Assembly (NCBI GenBank): GCA_937981515.1 | Contig: CALJNY010000258.1 | Span: 1-23,530, forward strand | DNA length: 23,530 nucleotides | Source of the DNA: an uncultured Collinsella sp. | GTDB lineage: Bacteria > Actinomycetota > Coriobacteriia > Coriobacteriales > Coriobacteriaceae | Direction of reading: 5' to 3' | Shown here: one piece after another, positions 14,428 through 22,053 of the stretch | Position numbering within the stretch: position 1 is the stretch's first letter | Layout: each line of letters begins with the position of its first letter | The notes under the pieces: generated by a model | What the model saw: the letters and a program-made list of their open reading frames with translations, nothing else | Told to the model about the DNA's origin: nothing | The model's database searches: none | Position numbers and translations under genes: made by a program

Positions 14428-17400
14428 ATGGCGAACACCCAGAACTATATTAACCACCTGCTGCAGAACACCGGCATTACGCCGGCGTGCAGTGAAGAAG
14501 AGCGCCTGGCTGCCGAGGATATCGCTCAGATTTTCCGCAACCACGGCTTTGACCCCGAGGTGCAGGAATATAATGCTCCCGCGCCCAGCAGGTTGGCGTT
14601 TGCCGTTACCGGTATCCTGGCGTTTGCCGGCGCCCTGCTGATGGGCATCGGCGGCGGTATCGGCTTGGTCGGCACCTTGCTGGCCATTGTCGGTGCCGTG
14701 CTCTACGTACTCGAGCGCACAGGGCATCCCGTGGTTTCGCGCCTGGGAAAGACCGGTGTGAGCCAAAATGTCATCGCCTATCACAAGGCCTCGGGCCCGC
14801 TTGCGTCTCCTCGCAACCGCCCGGTCGTCGTGGTGGCCCACTATGATTCCCCCCGTGCCGAGCTCCTTGCTCGCGAGCCCTACGCTCCGTATCGTGCGCT
14901 CATCGCCAAGCTCCTGCCTGTCGCCACGATCGCGCCCGCGGTTGTCGCCATCCTGCGTATCCTGCCGCTCCCCGGCGTGCTCAAGGTACTGCTGTGGGTT
15001 GTCGCGATTTTGGCCTCCCTTGTGGCACTGGCCAACGCCGCCAATATCATCTCCAACCGTTTTGTGCTTCCCTACACGTCTGGCGCGGTGTGCAACAAGT
15101 CCTCTGTTGCCGCTATGCTCGGTGTCATGGACAACGTTGCCCCCTATCAGGGCGAAAACGAGTTCCCCGATGACATTCCGTTCGATACCTATTTTGGCGA
15201 GCAGAAGCGTCGCGCCGAGGAAATGGCGCGCGCGGCGGCCGAGTATGCCGCGGCCCAGCAGCAAAACGACTACGGTAACACCATTGAATATGAGGAGCCT
15301 TCCTACGACGAGGATGAGTTTGGCCAGCCGGTGGCGCCTGTCGACGCACCCGAGCAGGACGAGGCTTTTGATGGACAGATCGATGGTTTTGAGGGTGCCT
15401 CTGCCGACGAGACACTGATCGGCGTTATCGCCCCCGAGGCTCAAGACCAGACTGTCCAGGCAGAAGTGTCCACCGAGGAAGAGTCCACCGCCGAGCCGGC
15501 GGAGGAGCCCGCGGTGGTCGAAGTCGCCGAGCCCAAGCTCTATCGCAATGCCGCCGGCAATATCCGCTTTGGTTCGGATGCCATCCGCGCGCTCGGCATG
15601 CTTCCCGAGTCCTGCACGCTCGATTACGAAGAGGGCGAGGAGCCGACGTTTGAGCCGGAGCCTGCTCCCGTTGCACAGGAGCCTGCGCCCGCGGCCAGTA
15701 CGGCTGTTGCTCCCGCCGAGCCGGTCGCTGCCCCTGTTGCTTCCGCGGAGCCTGACGATAAACCCGTGCTCGATTCTGCAGCTGGTCTGGATATTCTGGC
15801 GCCTGCCGCTCCGGCACAGGTTGAAGACGAGACCGCCGACGAAGACTATGACGAGTATCCGCAGCGCGTGTCCTATGAGAGTGACACCGATTTCTCGGCC
15901 GAGCTTCCCTCGACAACGCCCCATGCCGATATCGCTTCTGCGTTCTCCTCGATTGGTGCCAGCGCTTCTAGCTTCTTTAAGGGCGCCCTTGCGAAGGGCA
16001 AGAAGTTCGTCGACGACTTTGAGGAAAAGCGCGCCGCTGCCCGCGAAGCCGCCGAGCGGGAGGCCATCGCCCAGCAGCAGGCCGCCGAGGCCGAGCGTGA
16101 GCGTGCGGCACAGGAGTTCGAGCAGAGCGAGAACGAGCAGCCGAAGCCTGTCGATGTCGCCGACGCCACGACGTCCTTCGAGGCTCCGCAGCCGACATCC
16201 GCAGACGTTGCCGAGGCTACGACGTCCTTTGAGGCGCAGCAGCCGGCCGATGGCACCATGTCATTTGATGCCACGATGACGTTTGAGAAGCAGGGCACCG
16301 CAATTGCCGAGCCCCTTCCCATCTCCGATGATGCCCAGGGCGCCGCCGATGATTCGGTTGCCGACGAGGCCGATTCCGTTGAGGCCAGCGCACCCGAGCA
16401 GGACGAGGCTCCTGCCATGGAGCAGGAGTCCCCTGCGATTGACGAGGCTCCCAAGACGGATGAGTCCAGGCCTTATTCTACGCAGATCTTTACCATGCCC
16501 GCGCCGGGCGACCCCGGTGCCACGGTGGCCAATGTCGCCCCCACGCAGGACGAGACAGTTGACTCCCTCATGGCGCAGATTTCGTCTCAGGTGCCTCCGC
16601 GCCAGCAAATGAATATCCCCGACCCCGCCGCCGCGCCCGCGCCCTCTTCGTCGCCGCTTGCCTCGGTCCCCGATCCGTCGCTGCCTTCGATGCAACAGGC
16701 CAATGTCGCGTCCCGCACGTCGCTGTTCGATCTTCCCGATCCTTCGGCACAGACAAATGATCCCTTTGCGACGGCGCAGGGTCCCGAGCCCACATCGGCA
16801 CCGGTCGCGACCCCCATGCCCATCTCCTCGGGTGCGCAGCCGCTCGAGACCATCTCGGCTCCTGCTTCGACGGGCGCCAAGCCGCAGAAGCGTGGCCTGG
16901 GTGGCTTGTTCGGTCGCAAAAAGAAGAACGAGCAGGACAGCATGAGCGACTGGCTGGGCGTCGAAGACGATTACGATGCCAAGAAGTCTGGCCGCGGCAT
17001 TGGCTCGTGGGATAACTTCGAGGATGACGACGACGGTTGGAAGGGCGGCGCCACTTCCTCCGATGGTGCTTCTGCCGAGGATATGCTCTCGGCCGTTGCC
17101 TCCATGGGTGACGATGAGCTGCTCGGCCACGATATCTGGTTCGTCGCAACGGGCGCGTCCGATTGTGACGGCGCCGGCATGAGGGCGTTTTTGGCCTCGC
17201 ATCGTGACAAGCTCCGCGGTGTGTTCTTCATCAACCTTGAGTCTATCGGTGCCGGCAGGCTTTCGGTGGTGACGGTCGAGGGCGAGCAGCAGCTGTTTAA
17301 GGGCGATCGCCGCATCATGAATCTGGTCAGCAAGGTGTGTAAGTCGTTCCACGTCGATTGCGGTGCGTTCGAGATGCCCTATGCAAAAACCGATGCATCC

Positions 17401-17559
17401 GCAGCGCTCGAGGCGAGCCGTCGCGCCCTTACGATTGCCGGTGTGGACGGCCCGCGCCTTGCCTGCGCTCGCACCGAGGATGACCTGCCGTACAACGTCA
17501 ATCCGACCAATATCGCTACGGTGTCCGAGGTCGTGACCGAGGTCATTCGTCGTTCGTAG
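14428..17559 (+). CDS. Large membrane protein with split, probably inactive M28-type peptidase fold
   Basis: The 1043-residue protein starts at the ATG with GGAG 6 nt upstream; a longer frame from 14278 has no ribosome site. Residues 1-240 look like the first half of an M28 metallopeptidase with four inserted hydrophobic helices (~57-75, 78-96, 160-180, 184-206). VVVVAHYDSPRAE holds the HxD motif (His138, Asp140). Residues ~240-880 are acidic and Pro/Ala/Glu-rich, probably disordered, with a coiled-coil-like charged stretch and short repeats (TTSFEAPQPTSADVAEATTSFEA region). Residues ~885-1043 resume the fold (DIWFVATGASDCDGAGM, FFINLESIGAG, and a final T..DD region). Where active enzymes have the bridging Asp, the Glu-Glu pair and the last His, this protein seems to have Cys222, SD and Arg1015, so it is probably non-catalytic. 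Function unknown. Confidence 0.8.
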   Translation: MANTQNYINHLLQNTGITPACSEEERLAAEDIAQIFRNHGFDPEVQEYNAPAPSRLAFAVTGILAFAGALLMGIGGGIGLVGTLLAIVGAVLYVLERTGHPVVSRLGKTGVSQNVIAYHKASGPLASPRNRPVVVVAHYDSPRAELLAREPYAPYRALIAKLLPVATIAPAVVAILRILPLPGVLKVLLWVVAILASLVALANAANIISNRFVLPYTSGAVCNKSSVAAMLGVMDNVAPYQGENEFPDDIPFDTYFGEQKRRAEEMARAAAEYAAAQQQNDYGNTIEYEEPSYDEDEFGQPVAPVDAPEQDEAFDGQIDGFEGASADETLIGVIAPEAQDQTVQAEVSTEEESTAEPAEEPAVVEVAEPKLYRNAAGNIRFGSDAIRALGMLPESCTLDYEEGEEPTFEPEPAPVAQEPAPAASTAVAPAEPVAAPVASAEPDDKPVLDSAAGLDILAPAAPAQVEDETADEDYDEYPQRVSYESDTDFSAELPSTTPHADIASAFSSIGASASSFFKGALAKGKKFVDDFEEKRAAAREAAEREAIAQQQAAEAERERAAQEFEQSENEQPKPVDVADATTSFEAPQPTSADVAEATTSFEAQQPADGTMSFDATMTFEKQGTAIAEPLPISDDAQGAADDSVADEADSVEASAPEQDEAPAMEQESPAIDEAPKTDESRPYSTQIFTMPAPGDPGATVANVAPTQDETVDSLMAQISSQVPPRQQMNIPDPAAAPAPSSSPLASVPDPSLPSMQQANVASRTSLFDLPDPSAQTNDPFATAQGPEPTSAPVATPMPISSGAQPLETISAPASTGAKPQKRGLGGLFGRKKKNEQDSMSDWLGVEDDYDAKKSGRGIGSWDNFEDDDDGWKGGATSSDGASAEDMLSAVASMGDDELLGHDIWFVATGASDCDGAGMRAFLASHRDKLRGVFFINLESIGAGRLSVVTVEGEQQLFKGDRRIMNLVSKVCKSFHVDCGAFEMPYAKTDASAALEASRRALTIAGVDGPRLACARTEDDLPYNVNPTNIATVSEVVTEVIRRS

Positions 17560-17581
17560 ACAGACCCGCTAAGGAGTCAGC

Positions 17582-17800
17582 GTGTTTTCGTACATCAAGC
17601 GCCATTGGCCCATCTATCTGATTTTGACCCTGATCGCTATCGCATTGGGTTTTGGGGCCGCGTATGTCGTTGGCGTTAAGGGCTCGACGCCCGAGACGAC
17701 AATGAACGAAGAGGTGGAGCAAGAGCAAAGTTTGGGTGCCGACGGTATTTCCGAGTCCGATCGGGCAGCCATCGATGGCGGTTCGTCATCTGCTGAATAG
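17582..17800 (+). CDS. Small single-pass membrane protein behind the M28-like gene
   Basis: The 72-residue protein begins with basic MFSYIKRHW, followed by one strong hydrophobic helix (~10-32, PIYLILTLIAIALGFGAAYVVGV), then a short acidic, Ser/Gly-rich tail. The GTG at 17582 has AAGGAG 5-10 nt upstream, and the gene begins 22 nt after the M28-like stop, so the two are probably one operon ended by the terminator at 17821. It could be a partner or anchor for the large protein. No family recognised. Confidence 0.78.
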   Translation: MFSYIKRHWPIYLILTLIAIALGFGAAYVVGVKGSTPETTMNEEVEQEQSLGADGISESDRAAIDGGSSSAE

Positions 17801-17820
17801 CCGATTCATAGTTTATGCCC

Positions 17821-17858
17821 AAGGCGGGCGAGCCGGGAGATTGGCTCGCCCGCCTTTT
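17821..17858 (+). terminator. Rho-independent terminator of the M28-like operon
   Basis: AAGGCGGGCGAGCC at 17821-17834 pairs perfectly with GGCTCGCCCGCCTT at 17843-17856 around an 8-nt loop and is followed by two more T. It separates the operon from the convergent adhesin gene, which ends at 17866. The minus-strand reading lacks a T-tract. Confidence 0.85.
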
Positions 17859-17865
17859 CATCGTG

Positions 17866-20800
17866 CTAGCGCTTCTTTGTGGCTGACCTAAGGCGAGTGA
17901 ACCATATGGCTGCAGTGCCCGAGGTCAGGAGTGCGGTGATGCATGCGGCGACGGGAACAGATCCCGTTGCCGGCAGGTTCTGAGGCAGGGCGCATCGTTG
18001 GATGACCCGGTCCTCATCATGCGCCTCGAGTTTATCGCCACCGCCGTTGCGGCAAAGATCGACGCGCGCACTGTTGGCAAGTGCGGTTTGGGGCGTATAG
18101 GACGACGTTGCCTGCATATGCACGACTGCGCCTCGGGCATCCGAGCTAAGGGCCGCCTTGACATCGTCAAGATCGTCGTGCTCGTCTTTAAGGTCATCCC
18201 GGGTCCAAGAGCCCGTCTCGCTTCTGGTTGTAAAGTCGGCGGCTACCGCACCGTATTCAAAACGGATGCCCGTGATGACGGCGTCGTCTGTAAGATCAAT
18301 CTCTTTCGTATCGAGCGTGACGGACTTGTCCGTCGGGATATCTGCTTTCCATAGGTGCCACCCGTCGTAATCGACGAGACGCACATCGTCGCCCAGCAGC
18401 TTTGTAACCTCTTCCGTTTCGAGCCAAGGATTGTGGTGCCCGTCGTCAAGCGTTGCGTTGACCTGCTTGCCCGTGTCGCTTGTTCCTGCCGGAGACGTTC
18501 GATACCACACATTGCACAGCCCGTTTAGATCACCGACCGCAATAGGGGTTTCAACGGCAACAAGTTTCGCTGCGCCATCTTTGGCGCACTCAAGGTCGTC
18601 GGTGATGGTCAACTCGTCGACCCAGGTGCTCGAATCATTTTTGGCGTCGATGGTATAGGAGAAGACGCCTTGCGTATTGGCCCGTGCTTTGGCTCGGTTT
18701 TTTCCGTCGCCATTGGCAACGAGTTTGCTTACGACTGGCTGTGCAATCTCTTGGCGCTTATCGACGATTCCCCTGATCTCGATGGGGGTATCCTTCATGG
18801 CTACGGTTTGAACTTCTCCCGTGGCCTTTACTTTAAACGTTATCTCTTCGGCGGGGTCGTAGGTACGCGGGGACATCGTTTCGCGTAGGGTGTAAGTACC
18901 GGGTGAAAGGTGCTCAATGTGGTGCGGTTTGCCGGATGAAGTCCAAGAATCGATTTCGTTGCCATTGGAGTCGCAGAGGACAAGCTCGGCGTCTGTCACT
19001 TCCTGACCTCCGCACGCGTCGACTTTGGAGACATCGATCTTGGTGTAGTCGTTGGAAACGTCAAGGCGCACTTCGATCACAGGCGTTTGCTGGTCGGCGT
19101 ACGATAACTTCACAGTATGTGGGGTCGGGTTGAGCAGATAACCTTCGGGCGCTTGTGTCTCGACGACCTCGTAGGTGGCGGTACCGCATCCCAGCGAAAG
19201 ATGGTCGACTCGCGCATGTCCCCGTTCGTCGGTTGTAACGGTGGCGACGGTTTCGCCATCCAGGGCGACGATGCTGCCGTCGGTTCGCGCGATGTCGCCG
19301 ACAGCGCGGATGTCAAACGTGGCTCCAGCGAGGGTGCGCCCACCTACAGCATCCGTCTTAATGATTTCGATGCTTCCGGTTGCGGCGTCGTCATAGAACG
19401 AGACGACGGCGACCGGTGTCAGATTTCTGTCGGCGGGAATCGCTATCTCCAGGTCTTCTCCGCGCAGATACGGTTCCTTGGCCGATGCCTCGTGCACGTA
19501 GTATGTTCCGGGATTAAGTGATTCGGGCAGCGTGACGGAGCCGGTTGCATCGGTTGTGAAGGCGTTCATTACATTGTGGGCCGGATACCAACATGTTTGC
19601 GAGACGGGCTCGTGATGGCTATCGAGCAGCTGGAACGTAAAGCCGGCAAGTGGCACGGTGCCGCCGGTCTGAGCATCGCGCTTTACGATTTGAAGGTGTG
19701 TCGACAGGGCGTGGTTGTCAACGATGTACTGAAGCTCGGCGCCGTCTGCGGTCTGCTCTGCTGTGATGGTCCATTCTCCTGCTTGCTTAAATCCTTCAGG
19801 GACCGTTTCTGCAACCTCGCGAACGGTGTAGCCCGCGCGGTCGTAGGGAATGGCACCGTGAGCGCCGGCGGGTCGCTTGCCTACGCCAAACCATGCTTCG
19901 GGCTGGTCTTTGGTGGAGGCAAAGCCATAAACGTTTGTGGTCAACGTGCCGACGACTTGTTGGGAGCTATTGCTGACAACTTCAAAGACGACGCCTCCCG
20001 CCGGCTGCTCAAGGCCGGACTCATCGCTATCGCCATGGTCCTTAAACTTCGAGATTTCAAGGTCAAAGGCGATGGGGATGTTGGGAATACGGCTTTCGAG
20101 CTCAACGATGCCCGTATCTCCGAGTTGCTCGGCACCGACGGTGTAGCTCCAGCAGTCGTTTGAAATCAGGTAGCCCTCGGGTACTTTCGATTCGTAGATG
20201 GTAAAGGTGCCCAGAGGAACGTCATTGAGGATCGCCCATCCGTTTTCGTCGGTCGTAAGGGTGCGAGCCCAGCCGGGAGTTGATTGCGAGACGCAGGTAA
20301 ATTCAGCGCCCACAAGCGACGCCCCAACTTGGGCGCCGGCATCCGTGGCGGCATCGATTTTTGCAATACGCAAGGTGATGGTGCCGGGCTGCTCGTTGAT
20401 AGTGACATGTTCGCCGCTGTTTTGTGTGGTGAAGGCTATTCGGTCGCTTCGAGGGATATAGCCTGCCGGGGCTTTGGTTTCGACCAGGTAATATGCCGTA
20501 TTGGGCAAAAGCGTTGCTTGTGCACGCCCGTTTTCGTCCATCTGGATAGTGCCGACACGTGCATCGCCCGCACTTTCAAAGATATCGAAGGTTGCGCCAC
20601 CGAGTCTGTATGTGTCGTTACCGGCGGTGATGTCAGCCCGGGACGATTGTTTTTGGAAAGATACGGAGACGGCGGGCAGAACATAGAGCATGTCCTGGTG
20701 TCGACCCTCGCCCGAGACCGGGCCGTGATAACGCCTGGCTCGATGTGGGGCTGCCTTAATGGATCCGGACTTAGCGCTCTCGTAGAGCCAACGTGCAGCC

Positions 20801-21297
20801 GCTACAGCCTCGGCGTTTTCGTAAAACCTACCGCTTCTGGCAACTCCCTTGCTATTTGTATACGAATAGGTGCCGTCGGGGTGCGTGGTTCCGTTGAGCA
20901 TCCACACGGCAATCTGGGTGGCGGCGCGGGCGAGATCGGGCGACATATTGTGGCCGCCAAAGGATGTACTGGAGGGGTATCCGTGGCAGACGATGGCGGC
21001 AAATTCGTCATCGAGCCATGTCCAGCCCTGGTTATATGTGCGCCATGGCCCTCCCGGCTTGCTGGGGCCGGGGCAGTCTTGATTCATGCAGTACGAAATC
21101 GAAGTGTCCTGTGCCTCGTATTTACCGACACCGAAGGGGCCACAGCCGTCGCTTATGGTGCGGAAATTAAGGGCGTCACTCCCGTCGACGGCGAGCGCGG
21201 TCCCTGGGGCCAGGCAGCCGATCAGAAAAAAGAGGAGCAGGAGCAGCGGACCTGTTGCGATTGCGCTGTGGACAGAGTGCGTGGGTGCGTTGGACAT
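17866..21297 (-). CDS. LPATG-anchored thioester-domain adhesin with Cna-B/SpaA-type repeats
   Basis: The 1143-residue protein has a secretion signal (hydrophobic ~16-36, ending near ALA) and a C-terminal sorting signal: LPATG at 1108-1112, a hydrophobic helix and a basic end (RLRSATKKR). Residues ~42-200 look like a thioester domain, with Cys70 in YCMNQD and Gln128 in ATQIAVW, the pair that forms an internal thioester in host-binding adhesins. About six Cna-B/SpaA-like domains follow (~205-305, 306-405, 408-530, 533-637, 640-750, 752-838), several ending in the 'Y.l.E...P.GY' motif that carries the isopeptide glutamate. A larger fimbrial isopeptide-type region spans ~840-1100. The ATG has AAGGAG upstream. 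It is likely sortase-attached to the cell wall. No sortase or partner pilin is in the window. Confidence 0.88.
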   Translation of the reverse strand: MSNAPTHSVHSAIATGPLLLLLFFLIGCLAPGTALAVDGSDALNFRTISDGCGPFGVGKYEAQDTSISYCMNQDCPGPSKPGGPWRTYNQGWTWLDDEFAAIVCHGYPSSTSFGGHNMSPDLARAATQIAVWMLNGTTHPDGTYSYTNSKGVARSGRFYENAEAVAAARWLYESAKSGSIKAAPHRARRYHGPVSGEGRHQDMLYVLPAVSVSFQKQSSRADITAGNDTYRLGGATFDIFESAGDARVGTIQMDENGRAQATLLPNTAYYLVETKAPAGYIPRSDRIAFTTQNSGEHVTINEQPGTITLRIAKIDAATDAGAQVGASLVGAEFTCVSQSTPGWARTLTTDENGWAILNDVPLGTFTIYESKVPEGYLISNDCWSYTVGAEQLGDTGIVELESRIPNIPIAFDLEISKFKDHGDSDESGLEQPAGGVVFEVVSNSSQQVVGTLTTNVYGFASTKDQPEAWFGVGKRPAGAHGAIPYDRAGYTVREVAETVPEGFKQAGEWTITAEQTADGAELQYIVDNHALSTHLQIVKRDAQTGGTVPLAGFTFQLLDSHHEPVSQTCWYPAHNVMNAFTTDATGSVTLPESLNPGTYYVHEASAKEPYLRGEDLEIAIPADRNLTPVAVVSFYDDAATGSIEIIKTDAVGGRTLAGATFDIRAVGDIARTDGSIVALDGETVATVTTDERGHARVDHLSLGCGTATYEVVETQAPEGYLLNPTPHTVKLSYADQQTPVIEVRLDVSNDYTKIDVSKVDACGGQEVTDAELVLCDSNGNEIDSWTSSGKPHHIEHLSPGTYTLRETMSPRTYDPAEEITFKVKATGEVQTVAMKDTPIEIRGIVDKRQEIAQPVVSKLVANGDGKNRAKARANTQGVFSYTIDAKNDSSTWVDELTITDDLECAKDGAAKLVAVETPIAVGDLNGLCNVWYRTSPAGTSDTGKQVNATLDDGHHNPWLETEEVTKLLGDDVRLVDYDGWHLWKADIPTDKSVTLDTKEIDLTDDAVITGIRFEYGAVAADFTTRSETGSWTRDDLKDEHDDLDDVKAALSSDARGAVVHMQATSSYTPQTALANSARVDLCRNGGGDKLEAHDEDRVIQRCALPQNLPATGSVPVAACITALLTSGTAAIWFTRLRSATKKR

Positions 21298-21594
21298 GGC
21301 TGCTCCTTATCCCTCGTGCGCCGCACGGGGAGGCCGCGGCGCTTGGGATGAGGCTACCGCCATGGTTCATGCGGGTAAGTACCAGAAGCTGACCAAAAGC
21401 TTGCCCGATTTCTGACAAATCGAGCTCAAATACAACAATCAGATAAAAGTGCAGGTAGAAGAAGGTAAGAAGAGAAAGACAAAGGTCCTCATCTCCACAA
21501 TCGGAGTGGTTTTCAAACGATTCTCCACAGCTAAAACAAGCATCGACACCCTTGTATCGAACAAGACAACCGCGTTATACTAGCCAACACACAA
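21298..21594. other. Intergenic region between the adhesin gene and tRNA-Gly
   Basis: This 297-bp gap separates the adhesin (minus) from the tRNA (plus). I found the tRNA promoter at its right end, a 17-codon ATG frame at 21361-21414 without a ribosome site, and two DnaA-box-like 9-mers, ATCTCCACA (21491-21499) and TTCTCCACA (21531-21539, 8 of 9 to TTATCCACA). No convincing adhesin promoter was seen. Confidence 0.5.
21552..21581 (+). promoter_or_regulatory. tRNA-Gly promoter
   Basis: TTGTAT at 21552-21557 and TATACT at 21576-21581 are 18 bp apart. The -10 ends 13 bp before the first tRNA base, the normal distance for a tRNA gene. Confidence 0.65.
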
Positions 21595-21669
21595 GCGGGC
21601 ATCGCCAAGTGGTAAGGCATCAGCTTCCCAAGCTGACACTCGCGGGTTCGAATCCCGTTGCCCGCTCCA
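21595..21669 (+). tRNA. tRNA-Gly, anticodon CCC, with encoded CCA
   Basis: The sequence folds as a standard cloverleaf. The acceptor is GCGGGCA with TGCCCGC, the D stem GCC/GGC, and the anticodon stem TCAGC/GCTGA with loop TTCCCAA (anticodon CCC at 21627-21629). The T arm is GCGGG-TTCGAAT-CCCGT with one G-T pair. Discriminator T is followed by genome-encoded CCA (21667-21669). It reads GGG codons. Its 3' end is partly duplicated 192 bp downstream. Confidence 0.96.
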
Positions 21670-21680
21670 GTAAAAAGCAC

Positions 21681-21713
21681 AAGCACGGCAGCGTTACGTT
21701 GCCGTGCTTTTTA
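21681..21713 (+). terminator. Terminator after tRNA-Gly
   Basis: AAGCACGGCA at 21681-21690 pairs with TGCCGTGCTT at 21700-21709, followed by TTT. An outer pair, GTAAAAAGCAC (21670-21680) and GTGCTTTTTAC (21704-21714), makes the element symmetrical, so it could also end transcription from the right. Confidence 0.75.
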
Positions 21714-21724
21714 CTACCAAGTGC

Positions 21725-21861
21725 CGGGATTCGAACCCGCCAGGGTGCGAGCGTAAAGCAAACGCGAAGCGTTTGTAGCGAGCAGGCGAAGGCGCCGGCA
21801 GGCGCCTGAAGCCGGTGCGTATTTGCAAAGCAAATACGCGGACGTCCCGTTGCCCGCTCCA
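21725..21861. repeat. tRNA-fragment mosaic with three perfect hairpins
   Basis: The segment begins with CGGGATTCGAACCCGC (21725-21740), an exact reverse complement of the tRNA-Gly T arm at 21642-21657. It ends with TCCCGTTGCCCGCTCCA (21845-21861), an exact 17-bp direct copy of the tRNA 3' end at 21653-21669. Between them are three consecutive perfect hairpins: CAAACGC/GCGTTTG (21759-21775, GAA loop), AGGCGCC/GGCGCCT (21790-21807, GGCA loop) and GCGTATTTGC/GCAAATACGC (21817-21839, AAA loop). It may be a small repeat element at the tRNA 3' end, an attachment-site remnant or a decayed second tRNA. No integrase is present. Confidence 0.6.
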
Positions 21862-22003
21862 CCGAGCACGGGAGGCATGGGGACGGCAAATCCAGCAAAG
21901 TCTTCCCCACCGTCTCCGTGAATCCGAGGAGATCGCCTGAAGCCGCTCTATGCTACAAAATGTTAGGTTAATGCCCGTTATCGTTACTTGCGCCCGCGCA
22001 CGG

Positions 22004-22009
22004 TACAAT
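22004..22009 (+). promoter_or_regulatory. Possible -10 element of purB
   Basis: TACAAT lies 44 bp before the purB ATG. A weak TTATCG 19 bp upstream (21979-21984) could serve as -35. The rest of 21862-22053 shows no gene. Confidence 0.4.
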
Positions 22010-22053
22010 GGTTGGGTTACGACCAACGTGCCAATAACCAAAAAGGAGCCGCT

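Noticed and set aside
14377..15924. 515-codon open frame on the minus strand opposite the M28-like gene
   Set aside because: It is antisense to a gene with clear domains, has no ribosome site or family character, and is basic low-complexity as expected for the shadow of an acidic GC-rich frame.
20284..21351. 355-codon plus-strand frame opposite the adhesin
   Set aside because: The minus frame has a signal peptide, domains and LPATG. The plus frame has no ribosome site and no recognisable domain.
21361..21414. 17-codon ATG frame MVHAGKYQKLTKSLPDF
   Set aside because: There is no Shine-Dalgarno, no promoter and no neighbour relation. It could be a remnant of a lost gene, but this cannot be supported.
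21620..21910. 96-codon minus-strand frame across the tRNA-Gly 3' side
   Set aside because: It includes RATGFEPAS, a peptide typical of frames falsely called across tRNA T arms, and overlaps the tRNA and hairpins.
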